The position numbers were made by a program, and so were the translations under genes. From Mercenaria mercenaria (Eukaryota > Mollusca > Bivalvia > Venerida > Veneridae), in NCBI RefSeq assembly GCF_021730395.1, contig NC_069373.1:44172501-44236500 (forward strand): a stretch of DNA of 64,000 bases, given 5' to 3'. The notes beneath the pieces were generated by a model. It saw only the letters and a program-made list of their open reading frames with translations, ran no database searches and was not told the DNA's origin. The first letter of the stretch is position 1. Every line of letters begins with the position of its first letter. Positions 22,104 to 32,567 of this stretch are shown here, in pieces.

Positions 22104-22766
22104 GTATCACTATTGCTTGAAAACCAACTGACTTCAATTTTGAAAAAAAGTCTGATGCAGTAATTCGTTCATTGTATAATGTTAAAATTTCCTTTTAAGC
22201 AGCATCATTAGATATGTGATCATTTTGTTGAGTTTTACACGCGAATGACTTTCTTCATGTCAGTGCAAAACTGGCTGTTCTTTCATTCACGTCCTGAAAA
22301 TATAACATCAGTCGTACCTGAATTATGAAAAGGATGCCTGGCTGAATAAGTAAATGCTTGAAAGGTTTTACCAAACAAAAGGGTAATATCGGGAGTAATA
22401 TCGGACTACTTCACTGGTGACAGTAAAATTGTCATCATTGTATAATGTTAAGATTTCTTTTTAAGCAGCATCATTAGACACGTGATCATTTGGTTGTGTG
22501 ATTGAATAATTTACAAAATGATTGACTATTTCGGTCAGTTGCGAATTGGCTCTTCACTCAACGGTTCATTTAAGTTATTAATTGATGACTGGCTTCAACA
22601 GGTTCGGAACTTTTAGACAAATTACACCAATCGAATTTAAGTATGATAAATTTTAGTATTATAAGTCGGACACACGGAAACGACGATAGATGTTTTGTAT
22701 AGCTTAGTTACGTGTGTTTGAAGAAAACACTGCCTATATACTTAAAAGGGAATGATAATAAACATC

Positions 22767-22826
22767 TGGCAGAGCGAGATTTTCCTGGGTAATGGGCCCA
22801 GCACCCTTCCACTGCGCCACTCTGCT
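22767..22826 (-). pseudogene. Initiator tRNA-Met pseudogene (T arm deleted)
   Basis: The acceptor 5' strand, D arm and anticodon arm remain recognisable, with one changed base in the D arm (AAGGG). The T arm and variable region are largely deleted, shortening the copy to about 60 nt. The anticodon stem 3' side reads TTACCCAG. Flanking spacer is diverged array unit. Confidence 0.8.
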
Positions 22827-23208
22827 GTATTTCTATATGACTTGAATTTTGAAAAAAAAAAATCTGTCGCAATAATTTGCTCATTTATTATCTTTGACTG
22901 ACTACTCTAACGCCTAGCGCAATTAGTCGTACTAGACTGACATCAGTCGTAAAGAGTAATTCAAAACAAAAATACCTCTACCATAAAATCCTCTTGAGTA
23001 GCACTTTCTTGAAAAATTTACAATATCTCTTATCCCTGACACTCACGATTGTTGAGATGAGCCTGGAGAGAAAATATCAGTGTAAGTATGAAGAAAGAAA
23101 TTAACGTTATTACAGATTATTTGATCTCAACAGACTTTGTAAGTCTATACAGTCGTACCTGAATAATAAGGATGTCTGTTTGAATAAGTAAATGCATTTA
23201 AAGGTTTC

Positions 23209-23240
<32 letters not shown>
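23209..23240. repeat. (TTA)n microsatellite with possible LINE tail
   Basis: About ten TTA units, followed by TATACCAGAGTTATATAGCGCCC. The inverse reads like the short 3' end of a truncated LINE ending in a TAA microsatellite on the minus strand. It is a few tens of bases long and inserted in diverged array spacer. Confidence 0.5.
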
Positions 23241-23439
23241 CCAGAGTTATATAGCGCCCTTTTCATGATCAATTTCACGTTTTAACCAAACAAAAGGGTA
23301 ATATTGGGAGTAATATCGGACTGAACGTCGCTATAAAGACATTAAAAGAGATGAAATTTGTTTAAATGTTTATGATCATCAGTCTGTTTCCAACTGTCTT
23401 GAACAATCTTAAATCTTTTAACATTTTGGTTATAGACAC

Positions 23440-23692
23440 AGATGCTAGTAACTAAATCCATTTTAAATGTTCTATAGTCCTGTATATGTATATACGTAGT
23501 ACACAGGTGCCAGTAACTAAATCTTTTTTAATGTTCTATAGTCCTATATATGTATATACGTAGTACACAGGTGCCAGTAACTAAATCCTTTTTAATGTTC
23601 TATAGTCCTATGTATGTATATACTTAGTACTACGTATATACATATACAGGACTATAGGACATTAAAAAGGATTTAGTTACTAGCACCTGTGG
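23440..23692. repeat. Direct and inverted 63-66 bp repeat
   Basis: The phrase AGTAACTAAATC begins near 23447, 23511 and 23574, with TTCTATAGTCCT and a palindromic TATATGTATATACGTAGTAC in each unit. The last unit is then mirrored by its reverse complement (CATATACAGGACTATAGGAC, GGATTTAGTTACTAGCACC). The result is direct repeats ending in a fold-back. Confidence 0.75.
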
Positions 23693-23848
23693 TTACACTA
23701 GTCGCGGTCGATTTATAACTCTTTCAATAAGATTAAAAATACAACAGATGGAAATGAGGATGAATGTTGCTTCTGTAGCATGATGATCAGTGGATGAAGA
23801 ATTTTTAGGCTGCTTCCGTTGAAAGGAAGTTAAGTGGATAAAAGGTTC

Positions 23849-23900
23849 AGCAGAGCGAGGTTGAATCACTCCTCAGACGTCACGGCTAGCAGTATACCCT
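23849..23900 (-). pseudogene. Initiator tRNA-Met relic
   Basis: CAGCAGAGCGAGGTTGAAT at 23849 matches the 3' end of the tRNA (inverse), followed by a scrambled CTCAGACGTC. No anticodon arm is left. Upstream phrases resembling array spacer (GATGATCAGTGGATGAAGAA) support it as the decayed last unit. Confidence 0.5.
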
Positions 23901-26229
23901 TAATAAATAATCACAAGGATGTGTTTATAATACTAGTATTTCATGATATTCTGTGAATTACCGAAATATTAGAGTGAAATATATCTGGTATTTTCACAGT
24001 GACAAATATCAGATAGATAGTTTTCTCTGGTATAAAACTGTCAAAACATGACTAACATGAGAAAGTTCACTACTGTCTACATATGGTCTATAAACTAAAA
24101 ATCTCTAAATGGAGTTAGTTTCAAGTTCTTTTGCCGTTTTATTAAAAAGTATAGTTTTATCAAAGTGCATGCAATATTTTACAATTTATTATTTTTTGAA
24201 GAAAATATCTGACGTGAACGTAGAAAAAAAACAACAAAACCTTTAACATTATGGGTATGGGAAAACTTCAGCTTTTAACCGACTTTTTAAGCAAATCTGA
24301 ATTTTCAATATGAACACAGCTGCCGACCACATTAAAAAATATGACCATGAATTCTGTGAAAGAAGCTGGACCTATGGTCAATATATATATTAGGTTTTTG
24401 ACTGTGCTCACTACTAAAACATTCCTATGTTACCTAAATATGGCAAAAACTTTCCGATTGTTCTTAAAAAAAAAACCCTGTCATTTCAGCAATATACACG
24501 TTTTGAACAAATTTTTTTTTTTTTTTTTTTTGATTTTTTTAAAGCTAATTAACCAATGTTTATTATTTACAATTATCTTTAATTTGAAAAAAAAAAACAT
24601 CTTTCACTTATGAACATCATATCTTACATTTTCACTCGTGGTCATGCCACTCATGAAAACATTGCATATGTTATTCCCTATTTCAGCCTTACATACCCTC
24701 TATATCTTGTTGCAAAATGCGATCGAGCACTTTGAAACTATGTTTATAACGATTTTGTACGATTATACCGTGATCGATATTAGTATACTTGACAATTAGT
24801 CGAAAACAGTAGACAAAATTTTAATTCGGCACAAATATCTTTCCCTGGTTTAAGGGACAATGTGCCATATAAACAACGTTATGTTACATCATTTTCATAG
24901 CTGTGTATTTGTCACACGTCACCGTGAAAACAACGTTGTTTGAAACACCGGGCGGATCACAGCGTTAAAGACACCAGTCCTGTCAAAATGTTTATTTCTA
25001 ATTATGTTATAAATATTGAGCACTCTGGGTTACTCAAACAATTAAATTCTTTCAGTTATGACATGTCATTGACAGCTCAACATTGTGTATTAATTTTGGA
25101 GTAATTATTCAAATTTTATGTATTTTGTTTATTCCTGTGTTGAGCAGCGATTAAATGATTTATTAAACATTTTTTGGAGGTAAGTGCTGATGATTTGATT
25201 TTATTTATTCACCACAGAATTGCTTCATCATCAAAACAAAATGGATTAAAACAGACTGTAATTGTTACAGGGGTTTTCAACTTTTTAGCGAGTACTTGAC
25301 CTCCGCGAATTCCTAAGGATACTTGATCTGTCGAATTTACACTCATAGACCTTATGTTGACATTAACGGGTATGAGACTGCAAAAATGTAGATACGTGAG
25401 TGTTTGTCTTAACATTAAGGAGAAAGTTAGGAAAAAATAGTGTAACATGTAAATCATAACGTGGATATTGTACAAAATTTTGAGGGATATTTTTGATCAC
25501 CAGCTATTACGTGAATGTCTGTTTCACGTTTTTTCCTCCTTTTTTGGCAAAAGCCAAAAACGTGAAAGGCACAGGACATTATAACATCGAATACTATTTT
25601 CATTCACAATATAAACTTCGAGAGAGACCTATAGATTGTGGGGGCGATATGAGATGTGAGAAAATGACAAGAACGGAAAGAATACAAAAGGGTGTGGACA
25701 AGTCATATATACATGTACATTATTTTGTAATATAAGTCCTTTATGATAATCGCGGTCATCTTCATACAGCAGACCATCCACGCGAAACTCGTGCTAAGAA
25801 GACTTATCTCTTTTTGGGCGATAATTTTGTCTTAAATGATAGATTTATCCCATAAACCTTGAAAATGGTAATGACTTTTCAAACGTGTGTGACACTTAAG
25901 GCGATGTTAGCAAGATTAATTTCTCAGATTAAACTAATGACATATTATATCTAAGTTAAAATCTTAACCTTTTAATGGCAAACGTTAACCAACGAAAATC
26001 TTTAATAGCCTTGTAAATGACATTAATTGCTTCACGATGTCAGTAAGTCAAATAAAATAACAATATGATACCCGTTGGCCGATTATTAGCGAAGCTGGTA
26101 TCTGTGACCCATGCACCCCTCTCTCCACAAAAAGCCCAACAAAGGAACGGGGGTGGGGAGGTGGGGGGGGGGGGGGGGGGGGGGGAGGTAACACACATAA
26201 GTAAAGTTACATGGGTGTTTCTGTATAAT
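23901..26229. other. Gene-free AT-rich stretch
   Basis: No exon, RNA gene or clear element. Contains a 20-base T run at 24512-24531 and a 23-base G run at 26163-26185. The ORFs of 88-90 codons here have AT-biased composition and no recognisable motif. Confidence 0.5.
26163..26185. repeat. Poly-G tract (23 G)
   Basis: Uninterrupted run of G following GGGGTGGGGAGGTG. Such a tract can form a G-quadruplex. Its exact length is also prone to sequencing error. Confidence 0.85.
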
Positions 26230-26456
26230 TACTAAATACTAGAGTTCGGTAGAGCGGAATGCTCTGTACCAAAATGAAGCGATTTCAATCTCTGGGAGAG
26301 GCGAATGATTGTCGCGAAGGCATTCATCGTCCATCATTGATTCTTGTTTATAATAGGAAATTTTCGCCTACATGCGGAGAACATGTCGGCGCTGGTAAAG
26401 AATTCAGGAACACTTGTTAGGTTAATTGACTGTCTTTTCATAACTAAAAATCAAAC
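26230..26456 (+). mobile_element. tRNA-derived SINE (molluscan type), diverged
   Basis: A-box-like GGTAGAGCGGAATGC is followed by a body with GGAGAGGCGAATGATTGTCG, GGAAATTTTCGCC, CATGCGGAGAACATG and AATTCAGGAACACTTGTTAG, and a tail with (CAAA)n. The end region is homologous, in inverse, to the SINE at 53350-53581 (shared GGTTAGGTT-type motif and CAAACAAACAAA tail). Retroposed by LINE machinery; no function inferred. Confidence 0.55.
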
Positions 26457-28836
26457 AAACAAAATCTCTCAGTTGCACACTTTCCATCTCTAGTGTATTT
26501 TGTAACAGAGATGTACGCATTTTCACTTGATGCTGCCATTAACTTAATCAAGGTAATCAGGGTTAGCGAGTGTGAAGTTTGATACCCGGAACACGTCATA
26601 CTTGCGGTTAGGGTTGTTTTGGTACCAGGAACGTGCGGTTTCGGAGCCTGACAGTTGACCTAAATGGACCCGGTTGAACAGTGATACTGAAATATATACG
26701 CCTTGTCAACTTCAAGGTGAAAACGTACAGTCTGATGACGAGGCAAAACTTTCCTGTCAGAAAAAAAATGAGAAAAATTGACTTTGTGGGAGTTCAGTGT
26801 CGTGTAGCATCAACAGCCTTTGTGATGTAGCAAAATTTTGCGAATGTTTTTCTTTCAGCTTCTATTAGCTCCTTCGTAATCATGAGTGTTCGCGACTGAA
26901 ATATTTCTGTTTATTAAGAAAGAGGCCAAGTCCGAACAGAAGGCCTATTTTTCACTTTGTTCTCAGTTTTCTACCATATGTCATGGTTTCTGATACACAA
27001 AAATTGGTATCTGACACCATGTTGATCGCGCGCGTGCGTGTCTCATGCAATGGTCCCGTTATAAACTTTACAGGTGGCCAAATACAAGAATCACTTCATT
27101 ATTGAACTTCTTTCATCTTCTACCGATCACCGCTAATCATTTCATGAACTATACAGTCCAAAGATCAATGTATCGAATGACCAAATTAATTCATTAACGT
27201 TCCCTTCCCTTTCAAACGTCTCCGGTCCACGGACACCGCTCTCAATTTTCACCATGACTTGGGAATTTGAGAACTAATGAATGCGTTATGGGCTATCATC
27301 ACGCAGGCTTTTGCAGCGACATTACATTATAAATTAAAATAAACTTAACTTTTCATCGTACTTCACTTAGGACCACCATCATTGAATTACTGATCTTTAT
27401 TGTGCAAGTCTTACTTCTTTCAGGCCAAAGTTGAGTCTCTTTGGGAAGGGACATGCATGTGAGTTAAGTCCAAAGTTTAAACCAATTTCTCACGCATTTT
27501 GAGGCTGTCGTTGGTTGCTCAACTCCATCGTGTAATAATCGACTGGGGGAATGCATAAGAACCAGGGACCGGTTTCTGGAATTGAGACGGGTTCTGTTTT
27601 ATGCACTATCCTATGGGAGACAATCGAAATCCCCTTGATCAAAATCCCCTTCACTAAAAAATAACACGGTGTTACAAAATCCCCTTCATATTTTTGCAGG
27701 GGGTATCATAATCCCCTCTACGATTTTTACTTATTTCATCAAGTTCGAATACAACTATACACACTTTAAACGATATACAGACACGTTGTAAATATGTCAA
27801 CGACATCCCTATAGATCTATCCACCGGGCAAAATCTGAAGTTGCAGACAACACTCGAACTCTTCTGCTCCCCCCGTGCATTCTTAAGTTGTTACGAAAAA
27901 ATCATTATTCATGGTTAAGATAAAGTTACTTTGTTTGGGATATATCCAGATTAACATAAAATGACAAAGGAACGGCGGCCGTCAGTCAGTTTAGTAAACA
28001 CTGGACATTCCACGGTGACAGGTCGTGTCCAGTTATGGCCATTTAGTAAATAATGGACCGCTAACAAAGTGACCATTGTAAATAACGAATTTTATATCAT
28101 ATTGACTTGAGCACGAATGGGTTGTTCTTGAAGATACAAAAAAAAAAAATACCCTCACTTAAAAATTTTAACACAGCCGATAGTGATTATTCAAACTTTG
28201 GTGAAGTAACATATTACTGCTTTTGGCGGTTTAACATGTTTGGTTGATATAGATTTTTGATTATGGGAGATGACCTGATACACGGGGAAAACAATATATT
28301 TACTCATGGATATAAACCCATAAAAATATTTCAAATAAGACCCTCGTAAAGTTTCAATCAAATTGTCGCAACTGCTTCCATAGAGTACTGAAACAGCTGT
28401 GCAAGACAGTGGCGCATTTCAATCGGAATCGATTCTGACGTCCCAAGTTGAAGATATTGTATAGATCTATTCAAATTTCAGTCATTGACATAATGATTTA
28501 TTATTTTCATATATAGCTAACATTAAGTAATAGCGTCTTTCGATATTAGTTCAATACTTATATCATTTTTCATAATTTTCTGTGTGGCATATTCCATCCC
28601 ACCAAAGCCGTTATCGATTTTTTGCCTCTATTCAAATGTACCCCGACCTGTCGGGACACTTGAGGCTCAAGCGAGAGCCTGCCACAAATGTAATTATTGA
28701 TGACCAAGTTGTTTGACATCTGAAATCAATTGTACAATTTCTATAGAATAAGCTAGAATATAGACACCTTTAGTTGCAGTGACGTGTCAACAGAATGACT
28801 GGTGGGATGGATATACGTAACACCTAATGTTCTCAC
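26457..28836. other. Gene-free stretch
   Basis: Nothing supported as a gene. Around 27613-27715 the phrase AATCCCCTT recurs four times with one inverse-like GGGGGTAT, a small minisatellite-like patch. The rest is AT-rich unique-looking sequence. Confidence 0.45.
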
Positions 28837-28941
28837 CGTCTCCACATTTAGAAGCAGTCTTTTCCCAAAGATTTTGCTTTTCTTTGCATCGATTTTCCAA
28901 TATGCCAGGTCAAGATGGACTAGGGGTAAGCATTGGTCTTT
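28837..28941 (-). CDS. Isolated exon candidate, product unknown
   Basis: On the minus strand a strong acceptor (TTTTTTTATTCTTTACAG) is followed by 105 open bases and a GTGAGA donor; the exon is a multiple of three. The translation includes LPLVHLDLAYWKIDAKKSK and ends LLLNVET. I do not recognise the protein, and no partner exon was identified nearby. It may be an exon of a gene with long introns, or chance. Confidence 0.25.
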
Positions 28942-30432
28942 CTGTAAAGAATAAAAAAAGAGATATATGAAGAAGTGAGAAAAAATACACAATTAATAAC
29001 AAAACAAAGTTTCATATAAATTCAAAGATCTAGTAGATAATCATTATATTTTCAGTCTTGCAGTCCTAACGTTTCGTTTGGCGGCTGTAACAAAGTCATG
29101 ACAACGATATCTTGATGGCGCTGTGTGCGTGCAAAGGATATTCTTTATTTATATAATTTTTTATGCACTTTTGAATGGTTTTTTTTTTTCTCAGGAAAAT
29201 TTTTATTGGACGGTATACATGAAAATCATAATAGTGAATAAAAAAGTTCGAAAAAGTACCATATGACCCCAATATAAAGTTCTAGGATATAGACAGTCCT
29301 GAAAACCTGCGGTGAATGTACTTGAAATGAAAAGAAAATACAAAATGTACATAAAATTATTAGCAAAGTAAATCAATTATCGGATACATTTCTTTGTTCA
29401 AAATATTTAGTCGAATTCATTTCAAAACGGATATTAATAAATGATATCTACATAAATATTTTTTCTTAATAAATTATTTAAAAATCTTAAATACGCAATA
29501 ACATCACTACCGTATTTGGAAATTTCTTATTATCGCCAGTTATTGGTTTTTCATCGCCATTGTCTGACAAATTATCGCTATACTGCTGAAAAATGACAAT
29601 TTACAGCATTTGGAAAAAGTTTTTATACAATACCTTTCATTACGATGTTATATTTTTTTTCTAGTGTACGAACTCTGCGAAGCGTGTAACATTTTCAGCG
29701 GTATGTTTACCCTAAGGCAGAGAAAGCGGGTCATTATTGAAATAGTTATCTTAACCATCGGTGTGATTTAATACAGCAAATTTTGCTGTCCTTGTTGGCA
29801 GGATAAACATTTTCTTCTGCTTGGCTGTCATCTGTGTTTTTACGGTTTAAAGGTGCGTAAAATCTGCTTTGTATTTTCAACCTCTTCATGAACTGGGAAC
29901 GAAGATATTAAAATATTTATGAAAGTCTGTCAGGATATGAAATTCTAGAGCTCTGTTTTTGCTCCAGGGCTAAGTGCATGTCAATTGAGAAGCACTGGAT
30001 TATTCTTTTTAAACAGCATCTTTGGAATTATATTTTCTCTTTCACTGTCAGTCTTTGAAAAAAAAAAATAGGATCTTACTGGGTTTGATATACTACAGTA
30101 AGTATTATCTCCTTTTTTTGCTTTATAAAAATACAACAATGATTACGTTTCGTGACAATCTTAACTAATTAAATAATTAATTAATTGACAAACGGAAAAC
30201 ATTAGGACGCGTCAAAAACAAGTGGCATGGAAAATATTACATACATTATGGGACAAATGGCAAAAATGTCCTACTTAATCATAGTCATTTCTTTACTTAT
30301 CTGTTGTCGCAGTGTTTAACATAAAATTTTACTTGTGTATTTTTTTGCTTTGATTTTTTTTTTGATGGAACTTCAATGAAGCTATCTCTGGGCGCGCTAA
30401 GTATATGGATATGTATATAATTATTGTGTGTG
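28942..30432. other. Gene-free AT-rich stretch
   Basis: Nothing recognised apart from short A and T runs. Confidence 0.45.
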
Positions 30433-30441
30433 TTTTTTGTG

Positions 30442-31074
30442 GGATCCGGACATTTGCCCCCAGGACATTTGCCCCCAATAAAAAAGTGGACTGCTGGACA
30501 TTTGCCCCTCCCAGTTGAAATGATAGATAGGACATTTGCCCCCCAGCACTTATTTCTGAAACAGATATTTGCCCCCCAATATTTTTGTCCCCTAGTGATT
30601 TTTTAGGAACTTAGTAGAAGATAATTATCATATTGTAGATAACATTGTCTTTGTTTCTTACATCTTTCTAGTAGATAATTGCCAAATGACAAGTTTGAGT
30701 GTTAAAAACATTGCACAAATTAAAAAATTATAACATTGTTATGAGCACTTTTATAACTCAGTAATAGGCTATTATTTACCTTAACACCTGAATATAATTA
30801 ACATATTCATCAAATTTTTATCAATAAAATAGTTTTTTTTTTACTGAAAATTGCGTTTTAGAGTAATTTTGATAATAAAACAACATAAAACACAGTATAT
30901 CTACTGGCACATAGGACAACAATATTGGGGGGCAAATGTCCATTCTAAAAATAAGAAGGTGTGGGGGGGGGGGGGGCAAATGTTCTATCTGCCATTTCAA
31001 CTGGGGGGCAAATGTCCAGTAATACATTTTTTCATTGGGGGGCAAATGTCCTGGGGGGCAAATGTCCTACAATC
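30442..31074. mobile_element. Fold-back element of minisatellite units with 9-bp target duplication
   Basis: Long inverted arms (about 30442-30605 and 30905-31074) are built of a 15-16 bp unit, GGACATTTGCCCCCC, in repeated form. They surround an AT-rich centre of about 300 bp. The arms match in order: a doubled unit, AAT(G)AAAAA, CTGGACATTTGCCCC, CAGTTGAAATG. GTTTTTTGT flanks both outer edges (30433-30441 and 31075-31083). A 9-bp duplication plus very long inverted arms fits Mutator-like (MULE) fold-back elements; the superfamily is inferred since no transposase is present. Confidence 0.75.
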
Positions 31075-31083
31075 GTTTTTTGT

Positions 31084-31949
31084 ACAAGTATTTTGGCTGT
31101 GGGGCTAAATGTTGTTGTTTTTAAAAATCCATGGACTGGTGTGGGAAAATAATGACAATATATGAAATTAAGATTCCCACGCCTTGGTTTTGATGAAAGT
31201 ACTAATTATCATATGTAATTCATGAGTGTCCATTAATAATCGTAATTAAACATTTTAAGGTCGTCTATACTGAACATTACATTTTCTTCGGTACATAATT
31301 TTTTACTCCAAGCCAGAAATCATTTTTTTTTACAACAAACAGATAAATAATATATATGTAATCAGTGCGAGCGATTAAAAAAAATATGATTTGGACTGGA
31401 CTATTTACTCCAGCAATATTACGTTTGCTTTGGCTGTGTGTAGGGGTCAAGGGAGGATGGGGAGGGAGTATTTCAATTGTACTTTCCTGTGAGAAGAAAA
31501 CATCGCTGTTTCGGCAGTTTAAACATGGACAGATTAATAATGCGTTATCTATATCGAAAATTTAAGCTCCCTTGGTCAGACCAGGAAGGTCTAATACGTA
31601 TCAGTTGTTCCAGGTCAGACTAAACTGCATGTATTCGTAAAGGGGAGATTTAGAGCACATTCATATAAAACGACCGCTATATATATCAAATGAAATGTCA
31701 CTGTCATTTAGTATGCAAATAAGATTCAATATTGACCTATTAGTCTAACTGTCGTACATACATTGTACAGGTAGTTATTTTGCATCTAATGGAGTGAACA
31801 ACTTTCACTATCTCCAGTTTTCTGTATCATTTGGTATCTAATCACCAATGCACTTCGAATGCGTACAGTTGTTGATTATTTTTGTATTATTTTGTCTTTG
31901 GATATATATGTGCTAAAGTTTGTCAGATATATAATGATGTCTTTATTCT
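31084..31949. other. Gene-free AT-rich stretch
   Basis: Nothing recognised; short ORFs only. Confidence 0.45.
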
Positions 31950-32111
31950 ATACTTTTATCATGTGAAATTATAATAATATTTATGTTTGAAAGTGACTTA
32001 TAGGCCCATTGGGCCGGGTGTAATTATTGTATAGTATAGTTTTGTATTGTCATGTAACATTATGCACAGGTCACTATAATAAAAGAATTACTTACTTACT
32101 TACTTACTTAC
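31950..32111 (+). mobile_element. Possible LINE 3' end with (TTAC)n tail
   Basis: The sequence ends ATAATAAAAGAA then six TTAC units (32088-32111). Upstream GGCCCATTGGGCCGGGTG is a short GC palindrome in AT-rich DNA, as in some LINE 3' UTRs. No reverse-transcriptase coding is present, so this would be a severely 5'-truncated copy. Assignment is weak. Confidence 0.35.
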
Positions 32112-32318
32112 ATTATACATAAAACCAGATATTAGTAAATGGCACACCATTTATCGTGCATATGTGAAATAATTGTTGTAATAGAATAGTAATAGAAATA
32201 AGGTTATCTAACACATAATTGCAAAAATATACAGCGTACATGAAAATGTGAAAGGGCTGCCCATCGTAACACACGAAAAACACAACAATAAAAAGAGAAA
32301 TAGAACAAAACAGCGCAT

Positions 32319-32567
32319 TTTTATACGTCCGAAGGGAGCGTATTATGTTATGACGCCAGTGTCCGTCCGTCCGTTAGCAATTTCGTGTCCACTTTGTAAC
32401 TTGTGAACTGCTTGAAGGATTTCGAAGAAACTTGGCACACATGTTCACCACATCGAGACGACGTGCAGAGCATATGTTTCGGATGGCTCGTTTCAAGGTC
32501 AAGGTTACACTTACGACTCAAAGGTCATACCTTCGGGCGTATATTGCTCCGCATTGCGGTGCTCTTG
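32319..32567 (+). mobile_element. Rolling-circle-like element, family E
   Basis: It begins ATACGTCCGAAGGGAGCGTAT after a T run. It carries the inverse ATACCTTCGGGCGTAT near its end, then a CCGCA-T-TGCGG hairpin (32549-32559), T, GCTCTTG and TTT. It includes GTCCGTCCGTCC and TTTCAAGGTCAAGGTTAC. At about 250 bp it holds roughly one core unit, the shortest member of the group in this window. Confidence 0.6.

Larger units (their letters stand above)
12440..23900 (-). repeat. Tandem initiator-tRNA array, whole extent
   Basis: About 11.5 kb of tandem units of 460-600 bp, each with one minus-strand initiator tRNA-Met gene and AT-rich spacer. Spacer phrases recur throughout, for example AAGCAGCATCATTAGACATG and GTTATTAATTGATGAC. 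The spacing of tRNA ends is 479, 535, 464, 595, 494, 534, 465, 594, 494, 534, 466, 598, 487, 529 and 468 bp. The edges are diverged and the right edge (22.2-23.9 kb) decays into relics. Array edges are approximate. Confidence 0.85.
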
